In this document: positions 8,664 through 17,595 of the stretch, one piece after another | Layout: every line of letters starts with the position of its first letter | Position numbering within the stretch: position 1 is the first letter of the stretch | Assembly: GCF_041053055.1 (NCBI RefSeq) | Contig: NZ_CP163443.1 | Coordinates: forward strand, 7,175,001-7,239,000 | DNA: 64,000 nucleotides | Source of the DNA: Streptomyces sp. R41 | GTDB taxonomy: Bacteria > Actinomycetota > Actinomycetes > Streptomycetales > Streptomycetaceae | Direction of reading: 5' to 3' | Position numbers and translations under genes: made by a program | Notes under the pieces: model-generated | Told to the model about the DNA's origin: nothing | Seen by the model: only the letters and a program-made list of their open reading frames with translations | Databases searched by the model: none

Positions 8664-8826
8664 GGGGGTGTCCTGTGGATCAGGCCGGATCAGGGAGCGG
8701 GGTCTGGTGCGTGCAGCTGCAAGGCGCAGGAGGGCGACGACGCGGAGCGTCGGCAACCGACGACAACGCCGCAGATGTGCGCACCAGACCCCGCGAGCCC
8801 GGCATGGTCCACAAGACACCCCCTGA
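8664..8826. repeat. Long imperfect inverted repeat in a divergent intergenic region
   Basis: The left arm (about 8664-8720) and right arm (about 8770-8826) are near reverse complements. The innermost shared block CGGGGTCTGGTGCG is exact (8698-8711 against 8780-8793). An outer block GGGGTGTCCTGTGGA pairs with its near complement at 8808-8822. The loop is about 50 bases. The element lies between two divergent start codons, so a simple terminator role is unlikely. A small MITE-like relic or a double operator are the alternatives. Confidence 0.7.
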
Positions 8827-8906
8827 GCCTTCCACGCGAGATGTACCCGGGGCGGGGCCTGGTCTCCCCGTCTGGACGGGGTTGGCCGGAACGGACACCG
8901 GGAATC

Positions 8907-9944
8907 ATGCCGTCCCATTGTACGAGTGGGAGCGAAGTCGGTTACGGGGGTGGCGAGTTGGGTTTACTGAGTCAGCCGGGGCGGCGCCGGGCGCATCCGC
9001 GCTTCCGTACGTCCGTTCGCTGGTGGATCGCCGGACGCACCGTCCACGCCCTGCTCCTCATGACACTCGGCGCGCTGGCCGGACTCTCGCTGGTCATCGC
9101 GACCGCCTGGACGCTGACCGAGCACTCGCCGCGGTCGATGGCCGAGCGGTTCTCGAACGAGGAGCGGCTCTTCGACCTCAGCCTCACCGTGCTGCGCGCC
9201 TGTGTCGGCACGGACAACCTCGAACCCGAACCGGACAGCACCGCGCACCAGCTGCTCGCCACCCTCGCCTCGGTCACCGGCTCGCTGGTGCCCGCGGTGC
9301 TCCTCGGCATCGTCCTGATCAAGATGTTCGCGCTGCGGCCCTTCGTCTGGCGGCAGCGGGCCAGCATCTCGCAGGCCTGGACCGCGGACTTCCCGGGCTA
9401 CTCCCGGCTGCACGCGAGCAGCGAGGACGCGATCATCGCCGTCCGCTTCTACAACCGCTTCGACAATCTGTCGGTCGTGGACCTGCGCGCCCGCGCCCAT
9501 CTGCGCTACCTGGAACGCTCCCCGCACGACGGCAGCCTCGTCATCTACAAGCAGTGGCTGAAGGTCCTGGACGCGAAGGGCGAGCCGGCCGACGAGCGGT
9601 CCTGGCTCGCGGTCGAGCGCGGGGCACCGTTCACCGTGTGGATTCCGGTCGAGGCACCGGTGGCCGAGCTGCCGTTCCGCCGAATCCAGGGCAAGGACCT
9701 GTCCGGGTCGTACGGCGTGAAGCTGCTCGTGCGGCTGACGGCGCGCACCGTGGGTCTCGGCACCGAGGTCGCCGACGAGCGCTGGTTCGACCTGGAGGCC
9801 GGCGACTTCGAACTGGGCCGTTTCGTGCCGCTCCAGCCGGACCTGGACAAGGACGTGTGGCGCTGGGAGGGCTGGACGGACTTCGACGGGCTGATCCACC
9901 GGCCGCCGCCCGACGAGGGTCAGGTCACGCGCCCGGGTGCCTGA
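8907..9944 (+). CDS. Two-TM protein resembling an inward-rectifier (Kir) K+ channel, without GYG filter
   Basis: The protein has about 345 residues. An amphipathic stretch RFRTSVRWW precedes TM1 (about 47-70). A pore-like segment (about 88-108) and TM2 (about 122-142) follow, then a 200-residue soluble beta-rich domain. The order matches bacterial Kir channels. The soluble part contains RFYNRFDNLSVVDLRAR, YKQWLKVL, FTVWIPVEAPVAELP and WRWEGWTDFDGLIH, which recall the Kir cytoplasmic immunoglobulin-like domain. At the filter position one reads ACVGTDNLEP where Kir channels have TVGYGD followed by H/P. It may not be a potassium channel. The start is uncertain: ATG 8907 gives a sensible N-terminus, and upstream in-frame starts run into the inverted repeat. 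The call is an inference from remembered family patterns. Confidence 0.6.
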   Translation: MPSHCTSGSEVGYGGGELGLLSQPGRRRAHPRFRTSVRWWIAGRTVHALLLMTLGALAGLSLVIATAWTLTEHSPRSMAERFSNEERLFDLSLTVLRACVGTDNLEPEPDSTAHQLLATLASVTGSLVPAVLLGIVLIKMFALRPFVWRQRASISQAWTADFPGYSRLHASSEDAIIAVRFYNRFDNLSVVDLRARAHLRYLERSPHDGSLVIYKQWLKVLDAKGEPADERSWLAVERGAPFTVWIPVEAPVAELPFRRIQGKDLSGSYGVKLLVRLTARTVGLGTEVADERWFDLEAGDFELGRFVPLQPDLDKDVWRWEGWTDFDGLIHRPPPDEGQVTRPGA

Positions 9945-9999
9945 GTCGGGTCACGCACCCAGGCTCCTGAGTCAGGTCACTCGCCTGGGCTCCTGGAGC
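9922..9999. repeat. Three 26-base tandem copies across a stop codon
   Basis: Three imperfect copies of a 26-base unit lie at 9922-9947, 9948-9973 and 9974-9999, each running from a GGTCAC block to CTGAGTC or a variant. The first copy contains the last codons and TGA of the Kir-like gene (9942-9944). The third ends 13 bases before the stop of the convergent permease gene. Confidence 0.85.
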
Positions 10000-10012
10000 A
10001 TCGCACGGAGTC

Positions 10013-10783
10013 TCAAGCGTCGCGTTTCTTGAGCAGCGCATACCCCCCGAGGAGCGCCGCGATCACCCACAGCACCATGATCGCGAGGCCGCCCCAGGGC
10101 CCGTACGGAGTGTCGTCGCCGATCGGGGTCACGACCCGCATGATCTTGCTGCCGGCCTGGTCGGGCAGATAGCGGCCGACCTTCTTCGTCGCGGAGACGG
10201 CGCCCAGGATGTTGGAGATCAGGAAGAAGAACGGCATCAGGATGCCCAGCGAGAGCATCGGACTGCGCAGCATCGCCGCGACGCCCATCGAGAAGACGGC
10301 GATGAGCGTCATATAGAGCCCGCCGCCGATCACCGCGCGCAGCACACCCGGGTCGCCGATGGACGCCCTGTGCGCGCCGAGCACCGCCTGGCCCAGGAAG
10401 AAGGCGACAAAGCTGGTGATCATGCCGACGGCGAGAGCGAGGCCCGTCGCCACCGCGATCTTGCTGAACAGGAACGTGCCGCGCTGCGGGACCGCGGCGA
10501 GCGAGGTGCGGATCATGCCGGTGCTGTACTCGTTGCCCACGACCAGCACTCCGAACACGATCAACGCGAGCTGACCGAGCGTCATGCCCGCGAAGCTGAT
10601 GAACGTCGGGTCGAAGGAGAGCCGCTCCCGCACGGGCATCCTGTCGAACTCGTTCTTCGACAGCAGCGAGATCAGGATGCCGAGGGCGATCGTGACGACC
10701 GCGGCGAGACTGAGCGTCCAGACGGTGGACGCGACGGACCGGATCTTGGTCCACTCCGACTTGAGAACCTGGGTGGCCGCCAT
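10013..10783 (-). CDS. ABC transporter permease (ABC-2 type)
   Basis: This 256-residue permease begins MAATQVLKSEWTKIRSVAST and has about six membrane helices. It is paralogous to the permease at 5407, sharing VGNEYSTGMIRTSLAAVPQRG in the loop after the second helix. It lacks the Pro/Gln-rich N-terminal extension of that paralogue. The ATG at 10783 is preceded by GAGGGG. It begins two bases after the stop of the ATPase gene upstream, so the two form one operon. The exported substrate is unknown. Confidence 0.92.
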   Translation of the reverse strand: MAATQVLKSEWTKIRSVASTVWTLSLAAVVTIALGILISLLSKNEFDRMPVRERLSFDPTFISFAGMTLGQLALIVFGVLVVGNEYSTGMIRTSLAAVPQRGTFLFSKIAVATGLALAVGMITSFVAFFLGQAVLGAHRASIGDPGVLRAVIGGGLYMTLIAVFSMGVAAMLRSPMLSLGILMPFFFLISNILGAVSATKKVGRYLPDQAGSKIMRVVTPIGDDTPYGPWGGLAIMVLWVIAALLGGYALLKKRDA

Positions 10784-10785
10784 GG

Positions 10786-11754
10786 TCAGCCCCTCTTCCA
10801 TTCGCCGCCCCATTGCGGGGCCGGCCGCGGGGTCAGTGTGTGCGGCGTGTCGGCATGCGCGTGGTACTCCACCGACTCCGCGGTCAGCTGCATGAACGCC
10901 TCCTCCAGGGAGGCCTGTTGGGGGCTGAGCTCGTGCAGCACGATCTGGTGCTGCGCGGCCAGCTCACCGATGTGCTCCGGTTTGCCGCCGTCCACCTCGA
11001 GCGTGCCGCTGCCCGTCTCGACGACGGTGATCCCGGCGCCGTGCAGCACGTCGAGGAGCCGCTCGCGCTGGGGGGAGCGGATACGGATGTACGACCGCGA
11101 GTTCTGCTGGATGAAGTCGGCCATGGAGGTGTCGGCGAGGAGTCTGCCCTGGCCGATGACGACGAGGTGGTCGGCGGTCAGCGCCATCTCGCTCATGAGA
11201 TGGGAGGAGACGAAGACCGTACGGCCCTGAGCCGCGAGAGACTTCATCAGATTACGGATCCAGTGGATGCCCTCGGGGTCGAGCCCGTTGACCGGCTCGT
11301 CGAACATCAGGATCCGCGGGTCGCCGAGCAGCGCGCCCGCGATGCCGAGCCGCTGGCCCATGCCGAGCGAGAAGCCCTTGGCCTTCTTCCTCGCCACCGG
11401 GGTGAGCCCCACCGTGTCGAGAACCTCGTGGACGCGTGCCTTGGGAATGCCGTTGCTCTGGGCGAGGCAGAGGAGGTGATTGAAGGCGCTGCGGCCGCCG
11501 TGCATGCCCTTGGCGTCCAGCAGGGCGCCGATGTATTTGAGCGGGTCCCTGAGGTGGTCGTAGTGCTGACCGTCGATCCGTACGTCGCCCGCGGTGGGGT
11601 GGTCGAGCCCGAGCACCATCCGCATCGTCGTGGACTTTCCGGCGCCGTTGGGGCCGAGGAAGCCGGTCACGATGCCGGGTCTGACGGCGAAGGTGAGGTT
11701 GTTCACCGCCACTTTCTCGCCGTACCGCTTGGTCAGCCCCTCGAGCTCAATCAT
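10786..11754 (-). CDS. ABC transporter ATP-binding protein
   Basis: This 322-residue ATPase has Walker A GPNGAGKST (residues 34-42), signature FSLGMGQRLGI, Walker B ILMFDEPVNGLD and H-loop SSHLMSEM. It is closely similar over its whole core to the ATPase at 6249 but has only a short C-terminal extension. The ATG at 11754 has no obvious ribosome-binding site. A TAGCGT hexamer lies six bases upstream, so a leaderless transcript is possible. It pairs with the permease at 10013. Confidence 0.93.
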   Translation of the reverse strand: MIELEGLTKRYGEKVAVNNLTFAVRPGIVTGFLGPNGAGKSTTMRMVLGLDHPTAGDVRIDGQHYDHLRDPLKYIGALLDAKGMHGGRSAFNHLLCLAQSNGIPKARVHEVLDTVGLTPVARKKAKGFSLGMGQRLGIAGALLGDPRILMFDEPVNGLDPEGIHWIRNLMKSLAAQGRTVFVSSHLMSEMALTADHLVVIGQGRLLADTSMADFIQQNSRSYIRIRSPQRERLLDVLHGAGITVVETGSGTLEVDGGKPEHIGELAAQHQIVLHELSPQQASLEEAFMQLTAESVEYHAHADTPHTLTPRPAPQWGGEWKRG

Positions 11755-11911
11755 GCGGCCACGCTAAGTCGGGCCCTGGGGCCGTGCCACTTGAGCGGGG
11801 AGGGGGAGCCCGCTTGTTCGCCGTGGCCGGCTGCCGCGCCGGCGTGGCTTGTCGCGCCCACGCGGCGGAGCCGCATGATGTCACAGCCCCGCGCCCTACG
11901 GGACACGGCAA

Positions 11912-11942
11912 AGGCCCGCACCCCGGCGGAGGGTGCGGGCCT
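11912..11942 (-). terminator. Terminator downstream of filP
   Basis: AGGCCCGCACCC and its exact complement GGGTGCGGGCCT form a 12-pair stem with a seven-base loop, followed in the minus direction by TTT. It lies 26 bases past the filP stop codon. Confidence 0.85.
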
Positions 11943-11967
11943 CGGTTGTCGCTAACCGGTCGGGCGG

Positions 11968-12903
11968 TTACCGGGACTGCTGGGCCGGAACCCCGCGGGA
12001 GATCGGCTCGTCCTCGGCCGGCGTGCCGGCGGCGGCCACCGCGGCGCCCGTGAGCGTCGCGAGCATCTCGCGGACGTTCGTGAGCTGGGCGTTGATCGAG
12101 TCGCGGCGGTTGGTGAGTGCCGCGAGCTCGCGCTCGGATTCCGAACGGATGCGGTCGGCCTTGGCGTTCGCGTCGGCCACGATGTCCTCGGCCTGGCGCT
12201 GAGCCGTCTCGACCGTCTGGCGGGCGCGGCGCTCGGCGTCCGTGCGCAGCTTCTCGGCCTCCAGGCGGAGCTGCTCCGCGCGGTGCTCGATCTCCGCGAG
12301 GCGCTTCTCGGCCTTGGCCTGACGCGAGGCCAGGTCGCGCTCCGACTGCTCGCGGCGCTTGGCGAGGTTCGTCTCGAAGTCGGCGGCGGCCTGCGCGGCC
12401 TTGGCGCGGGTCTCCTCGAAGAGGGCGTCCGCCTCCTCGCGCTTGGACTGTGCGTCCTTCTGCGCCTCGGTACGCAGCTGAGAGGCGTCGCTCTTGGCCT
12501 TCTCGACGATCCGGACGCCCTCGTCCTCCGCCTTGGCCTTGCGCTCCGCAGCGAACGATTCTGCGTCGTTGCGCACCTGCTGGGCCGCCGACTCGGCGAG
12601 CTCACGGTGCTGCTCGGCCGCGCGACGGGCCTCCTCGCGCAGGTCCTTCGCCTCCTCCTCGGCGAGGCGGAGGATCTTCTCGACGCGCGCGCCGAGACCC
12701 GCGTACGACGGCTCTGCGTCGCTGACCTGGGCCTGGGCGTTCTGCGTCTCGAGGTGGAGCTCCTCGATGCGCTTTTCCAGAGCAGTGATACGGGCCAGAG
12801 CGCTGTCACGGTCGGAGACGAGCTTCGAGATGCGTTCGTCCACCTGAGCGCGGTCGTATCCACGCCGCACAAGCTCGAAGCCGTAGGGGGAAGTGTCGCT
12901 CAT
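11968..12903 (-). CDS. filP: FilP, filament-forming coiled-coil cytoskeletal protein
   Basis: FilP is an intermediate-filament-like protein that polymerises near hyphal tips and gives Streptomyces hyphae stiffness. It works with the polarity proteins Scy and DivIVA (established for S. coelicolor SCO5396). This 311-residue product begins MSDTSPYGFELVRRGYDRAQVDERI, the conserved DivIVA-like N-terminal motif. It continues as an almost unbroken Ala/Glu/Arg-rich coiled coil to about residue 290 and ends in a short non-helical tail. The ATG at 12903 is chosen over upstream in-frame codons because AGGAA precedes it. It lies immediately downstream of scy on the same strand, separated by 183 bases. 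Confidence 0.95.
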   Translation of the reverse strand: MSDTSPYGFELVRRGYDRAQVDERISKLVSDRDSALARITALEKRIEELHLETQNAQAQVSDAEPSYAGLGARVEKILRLAEEEAKDLREEARRAAEQHRELAESAAQQVRNDAESFAAERKAKAEDEGVRIVEKAKSDASQLRTEAQKDAQSKREEADALFEETRAKAAQAAADFETNLAKRREQSERDLASRQAKAEKRLAEIEHRAEQLRLEAEKLRTDAERRARQTVETAQRQAEDIVADANAKADRIRSESERELAALTNRRDSINAQLTNVREMLATLTGAAVAAAGTPAEDEPISRGVPAQQSR

Positions 12904-13086
12904 GGGGTTCCTGTCGAATGAGACCGGTGAGGTGATAGGGGGAATCCTAGGGGTCAAAGCGGTGTGTCATCGAGCGGATACGTGTTTGATCTGGAGAATG
13001 ACACTCCTTTTGGGTGGCTAACTGTCGGAGGGCTTGCCAGATCCTGTGCCAAAGGTCCCCGCAAAGCATGGAATCGGTGCTTCTGG

Positions 13087-16000
13087 CTAGCCCTCGGACG
13101 ACTTGCCACCCGAACGAGTTGCGCCCGCGGCGGCGCCCGCTTTGACCCCACCGTCCTTGTTGCCGGACGGGGCCTCAAAGGACTCCAACGCCTCCAGGAC
13201 GTCCTGGACACGGGAGATCTCCGCATTGATGTCCTCGCGGCGGCGCACCAGGATCTCCAGGTCGCGCTTGCCCTCCTCGACCGCGGCCTTCGCCTCCTGG
13301 ATCGCCTCGGACCTGATCTTCTCGGCCTCGGTGACGAGCGAGTTCTTCTTCTGCTCGGCCTCCTTGAGGAGACCCTCCGCCTTCTTGACCGCGGCGATAC
13401 GCACCTTGCTCGCCTCGGAGTTGGCCTCCGACACCAGGTCCCTGGCCTTCGCCTCGGCCTCGGCCAGCTGGTCCTCGGCCGCCTTCACGAGCACGTCGCA
13501 GCGCTCGCCGGCCGTCTTCATCGCCTCGGCGGACTCGCGGCGGGCCCGCTCGTGCAGCTCCTCGATCTCCGTGGTGATGCGGTCGCGCAGCTCCTCCGCG
13601 CGCTCCCTTATCGCCGTCGCGTCCCGGCGCGCGCCGACCAGCAGCTCGTCCGCGTCCGTACGGGCCCGCTCCACCAGGGAGTTGCCCTCCACGGTCGCCT
13701 CGGAGACCAGCCGCTCGGCCTCGTTGCGCGCCGCGCCGACCATGGTGTCGGCCTGCGACTCGGCCTCCGCCGTCGTCTTCTGCGCGCCCTGCTGCGCCTC
13801 GGAGAGCAGCTTGTCCGCCTCGGACGCGGTCTCCGAGATGAGGGTGTCGACCTGCTCGGCTGCCTCGGAGCGTCGCTTGTTGGCCTCCTGGCGCGCCTCG
13901 TCCAGGGTGCGCTCGGCCTCTTCGCGCGCCGACGACGTGAGCCGCTCGGCCTCCGCCGCCGCCTCGGCCTTGACGCGCTCCGCCTCGGTGCGGACGCGCT
14001 CGGCGTGCTGCTGCGCGGAACCGACCGTCTCGGCGGCCTCGGCCCGCAGCCGCTCCGCGTCGCCGGTCGCGTCCGAGATGAGCTGCTCGGCCTTGGCCAC
14101 GGATTCGGCCCGTACGCGCTCGGCCTCGGCGGCGGTCTCGTTCGCGAGCCGCTCGGCCTCCGACGCCGCCTCGGTGATGAGGGTGTCCGCCTGCGTGGCC
14201 GCGTCCGAACGGATCCGGTTGGCGTCGTCCCGGGCATCCGCGCGGGTCCGCGAAGCGTCCTGCTCGGCGTTCGCGATGGCGTCGGACGCCTCGGTGCGGA
14301 CGCGCTGGGCGTGCTCGGCGGCGTCCGAGCGCAGTCGCTCGGACTCGGCGATGGCCTCCGAAACCGTGCGCTCCGCGAGCGACTTGGCGGCCTCCGTCTC
14401 CTGGGCCGCCTCCCGCCGGATGCGCGCCGCGTCCTCGGACGCCCGCTCCCGCTCCGCGTACGCGTCGGCGCGGACCCGGTCCGCCTCCTCCTGCGCCTCG
14501 GTCCGCGTACGGTCCGCCACGTGTTCGGCGGCGCTGCGCAGACCCGCGATCTCCTCCTGGGCCTGCTCGTGCAGCCCGGCCACGGAGTCGCGCACCTGCT
14601 GCGCGGTCTGCTCGGCGTTGGAGACCATCTCGGTCGCCCGCCGGTCCGCCTCCTCGACCAGGCGTACGGCCTCCGCCTGCGCCTCTTCGACACGGTTGCG
14701 GGCGGAAGCCAGCAGCTCCTCGCTCTGCTCGCGGGCCCGCTCGCGCTCCTGGTCGGCCTCCTGGCGCGCGGAGCCGAGGAGTTCCTCGGCCTCGCGGCGG
14801 CGCCGGGCGGCCTCCTCCTGCGCGGCGGCCAGCGTCTCGGCGCCCTCGGTCGCCAGCCGCTCGGCCGCGGCCTGCGCCTCCGCCCGTACGCGATCGGCGC
14901 TGTCCTGGGCCTCCGACTTCAGCCGCTCGGCCTCCGCCGCGGCCTCCGAACGCAGCCGTACGGCGATGGCCTCGCCCTCGGCGCGTGAGGTGGACGCGTC
15001 CGCCGCCGCTTCGTTGCGCAGCCGCTCGGCCTCGGCCTCGGCCTGCGCCTGGAGCGTACGGATCCGCTCGGCGGCCTCCGTGCGCAGTCTGTCCGTCTCC
15101 TCGGCGGCCTCACGGCGGATCCGCTCGGCCTCCGCGCGCGCGTCCGTCAACGCCTGCTCGGCGGAGGTGAGACGCTCCTCGGCCTCCGTGTGGCGCCGGG
15201 TCAGCTCTTCGGCGGCCTCGGCCTGGCGAGCCGCTATGGCGCGCTCGGTCTCCTCGCGCAGCAGCCCGGCGGCGCGCTCGGCCTCCGCCTTGATCGCCTC
15301 GGACTGCTCGACCGCCTCCGCCCGATGCCGCTCGGCCTCGGCGCGGGTGCGCTCCAGGGTCTCCTCGGCCTGCCGGCGCAGCGTCGTGGCGCGCTCGATG
15401 GCCTCGGTGCGGACCTTCTCGCTGTCCGTCGTGGCCGCCGTACGCAACTCGTCCGCGTCGGCCTTCGCCTTGGAGAGCAGCTCCTCGGCGGTCTTGGCCG
15501 CCTCCTCGATCTGCTGGACGGCCTCGCGGCGGGCCTCGGCGCGGATGCGCTCGCCCTCGGAGACCGCGTCGGCGCGCAGCTGCTCGGCCTCGCCGCGCAG
15601 ACGGCGCGCCTCCTCCTGCAGCTCGACCGTCTTGGCGCGGTACTCCTTGGTGTCGTCCTTCGCCGTGCCCTTGAGCTGCTCGGCGATGTCGTGCGCCTCG
15701 GCGCGCAGCCGGTCGGCCTCGGCCTCCGCCTCGGTGCGGATCCGCTCGGCCTCCTCGGCGGCGGCCTTGGTGGTCGTCTTGGCTTCCTCGGACGCCTTGT
15801 TGAGCACGTCCTCGGCGGTACGGGCCGCCTTGGCGAGCTGGGACGCGGTCTCCTCGGCGGTGAGACTGCGGGCGTTCTCCTCGGCCTCCGCGACGATCTT
15901 CTCGGCCTTGGCCTGAGCCTCCGCGACAACCTGTTCGGCCTCGGACTTGGTGGTCTCGGCCTCCTTGGTGGCCTCGCTGACCAGCCGGGCGACCTGCTCC

Positions 16001-16935
16001 TTCGCGGTCCGCGTGCGCTGCTCGTTCGCCGACTCCGCGCTGGAGAGCGTCTTGGCCGCGGCCTCCTTCGCCTCGGCGACGACCTTGTCGGCCTCGGCCC
16101 GCGCCTCGCGCAGCGCCGCCTCCGCCTCGGTCATGCGCTGCTCGGCGGCCCGGCTCAGCTCGGTGGCCTGGCGGCGGGCGGTGTCCGACTCGGTCGCCGT
16201 GGAGCTGCGCAGCTGCTCGGCGTGGTCGGTGGCTTCCTGGGCCTGCGTGGAGGCTGCGTTCAGCAGCCGCTCGGCGTCCGTGCGGGCCCGGCGCAGCAGC
16301 TGTTCGGCCTCCGCGCGGGCCCTCTCGGCGTCGGTGGTGAGCCGCTGCCGCGCCTCGGCGGCGATCCGCTCGGCCTCCGCGCGGGCTGCGGCCAGCGCCT
16401 GGTCGGCCTCGGCGCGCGACTCCTCCAGAAGACGACGGGCCTGCGACTCGGTACGGGCGCGCAGCTGCTCCGCCCACGCCACGTTCTCGTTGACATGCGA
16501 CTCGACGGTCTGCCGACGCTCGGCCAGCTCCTGGTCGAGCTGCTGGCGCCGCGTGACCGCTTCCTGGTGCAGCTCCGCCTGAAGGCGCGCGGCCTGCTCG
16601 GCGTGCTCCTGGAGGATGCGCTGCGTCTGCGAGCGGGCCTGGCTCAGCTCACGCTCGGCGTCCGCGCGCAGCTGGTCGGCCTGGATCTGGGCATTGCGGA
16701 GCAGCTGCTCGGCCTGGTACCCGATGTCGCCGCCGTCGTAGGCAGGACGGGTCGCCAGACTGCGCCGCGCCTCGTGCAGCTTGGCGCGCAGCACCTCGAC
16801 CTGATAGCCGAGGTCCTCGGCGTGCTGGACGGCCTTCTCCCGCTCGGTCTTCAGCCGCTCCATCTCGGCCTCGAACCGAGAGAGGTGGTCGACGTCAGCC
16901 GCCGGCTCTCGCTCCTGGCGTTCGTAGCCCCGCAC
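13087..16935 (-). CDS. scy: Scy, polarity-determining giant coiled-coil protein
   Basis: Scy is the scaffold that, with DivIVA and FilP, forms the tip-organising centre and sets where new hyphal tips arise (known for SCO5397). The product has about 1282 residues, close to the 1326 I recall for S. coelicolor. After an N-terminal VRGYERQER and a first heptad coil comes an enormous Ala/Glu/Arg coiled coil. In it, blocks such as EAERIRAEA and SEAERL recur with the hendecad-containing 51-residue periodicity reported for Scy/FilP proteins. The end is non-helical (SGNKDGGVKAGAAAGATRSGG). The GTG at 16935 has GGGA upstream; TTG 16965 is the alternative. The repetitive coding makes many spurious open frames in other frames. 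Confidence 0.95.
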   Translation of the reverse strand: MRGYERQEREPAADVDHLSRFEAEMERLKTEREKAVQHAEDLGYQVEVLRAKLHEARRSLATRPAYDGGDIGYQAEQLLRNAQIQADQLRADAERELSQARSQTQRILQEHAEQAARLQAELHQEAVTRRQQLDQELAERRQTVESHVNENVAWAEQLRARTESQARRLLEESRAEADQALAAARAEAERIAAEARQRLTTDAERARAEAEQLLRRARTDAERLLNAASTQAQEATDHAEQLRSSTATESDTARRQATELSRAAEQRMTEAEAALREARAEADKVVAEAKEAAAKTLSSAESANEQRTRTAKEQVARLVSEATKEAETTKSEAEQVVAEAQAKAEKIVAEAEENARSLTAEETASQLAKAARTAEDVLNKASEEAKTTTKAAAEEAERIRTEAEAEADRLRAEAHDIAEQLKGTAKDDTKEYRAKTVELQEEARRLRGEAEQLRADAVSEGERIRAEARREAVQQIEEAAKTAEELLSKAKADADELRTAATTDSEKVRTEAIERATTLRRQAEETLERTRAEAERHRAEAVEQSEAIKAEAERAAGLLREETERAIAARQAEAAEELTRRHTEAEERLTSAEQALTDARAEAERIRREAAEETDRLRTEAAERIRTLQAQAEAEAERLRNEAAADASTSRAEGEAIAVRLRSEAAAEAERLKSEAQDSADRVRAEAQAAAERLATEGAETLAAAQEEAARRRREAEELLGSARQEADQERERAREQSEELLASARNRVEEAQAEAVRLVEEADRRATEMVSNAEQTAQQVRDSVAGLHEQAQEEIAGLRSAAEHVADRTRTEAQEEADRVRADAYAERERASEDAARIRREAAQETEAAKSLAERTVSEAIAESERLRSDAAEHAQRVRTEASDAIANAEQDASRTRADARDDANRIRSDAATQADTLITEAASEAERLANETAAEAERVRAESVAKAEQLISDATGDAERLRAEAAETVGSAQQHAERVRTEAERVKAEAAAEAERLTSSAREEAERTLDEARQEANKRRSEAAEQVDTLISETASEADKLLSEAQQGAQKTTAEAESQADTMVGAARNEAERLVSEATVEGNSLVERARTDADELLVGARRDATAIRERAEELRDRITTEIEELHERARRESAEAMKTAGERCDVLVKAAEDQLAEAEAKARDLVSEANSEASKVRIAAVKKAEGLLKEAEQKKNSLVTEAEKIRSEAIQEAKAAVEEGKRDLEILVRRREDINAEISRVQDVLEALESFEAPSGNKDGGVKAGAAAGATRSGGKSSEG

Positions 16936-17154
16936 TGCGCGGTCCCATCCGTCCCCTGGTCGCAAGTCTCTCCAAACGAGCTCCGTCCATCCGCCGAACG
17001 GGGCCCCCGGGGAATGGTGTCAGATCAACGGCGGAGCATGGGCTGCTGCCCCGACGCTCGTCCCGCCCGTTCCCCGAAAACCTGGACCCCGGCCCTCGGT
17101 CGCCCCGACGTGGCGGCGACCGCCCCCAACCCTACCGGCCCAGATATACGGAGG

Positions 17155-17595
17155 TCAGTGCTCAGCGGACTCAACAGGCGCCGAAGTGACCAGTTCTGTC
17201 AGGACTCCATGGCAATCCTTTGGATGCAGGAAGGTGATCCGGGAGCCCATCGAGCCCCTGCGCGGCTCCTCGTACAGGACGCGTACGCCCTTGTCCTTGA
17301 TGTCGGCCGCGTCCGCGTCCACATCCGCCGTACCGAAAGCGATGTGGTGAACGCCCTCGCCGTTCTTGGCGAGCCACTTCGCCACGGTCGAGTCGTCGCG
17401 GGTGGGCTCCAGGAGCTGGAGGTACGAGGCGCCGCCGTCGGACGTCTCGTTGATCTTGAGCATGGCCTCGCGCACGCCCTGCTCCTCGTTGACCTCGGAG
17501 TGGAAGACCTCGAAGCCGTACGTGGCCCGGTAGAACTCGACGGTCTTGTCGAGGTCGAAACAGGCGATCCCAATGTGGTCGATTCGCGTCAGCAT
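17155..17595 (-). CDS. mce: Methylmalonyl-CoA epimerase
   Basis: This VOC-fold enzyme converts (2S)- to (2R)-methylmalonyl-CoA between propionyl-CoA carboxylase and methylmalonyl-CoA mutase. The product has 146 residues, the usual size. Two glyoxalase-like half-domains are visible. The metal ligands are His7 (RIDHIGIA), the YLQLLEP strand, a His in GVHHIAF and a Glu in HGVLTELV. The start ATG gives MLTRIDHIGIACFDLD, as in homologues. It lies upstream of scy on the same strand with a 219-base gap, and divergent from the thiolase gene. Enzyme, thiolase and MeaB form a small acyl-CoA cluster. Confidence 0.95.
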   Translation of the reverse strand: MLTRIDHIGIACFDLDKTVEFYRATYGFEVFHSEVNEEQGVREAMLKINETSDGGASYLQLLEPTRDDSTVAKWLAKNGEGVHHIAFGTADVDADAADIKDKGVRVLYEEPRRGSMGSRITFLHPKDCHGVLTELVTSAPVESAEH

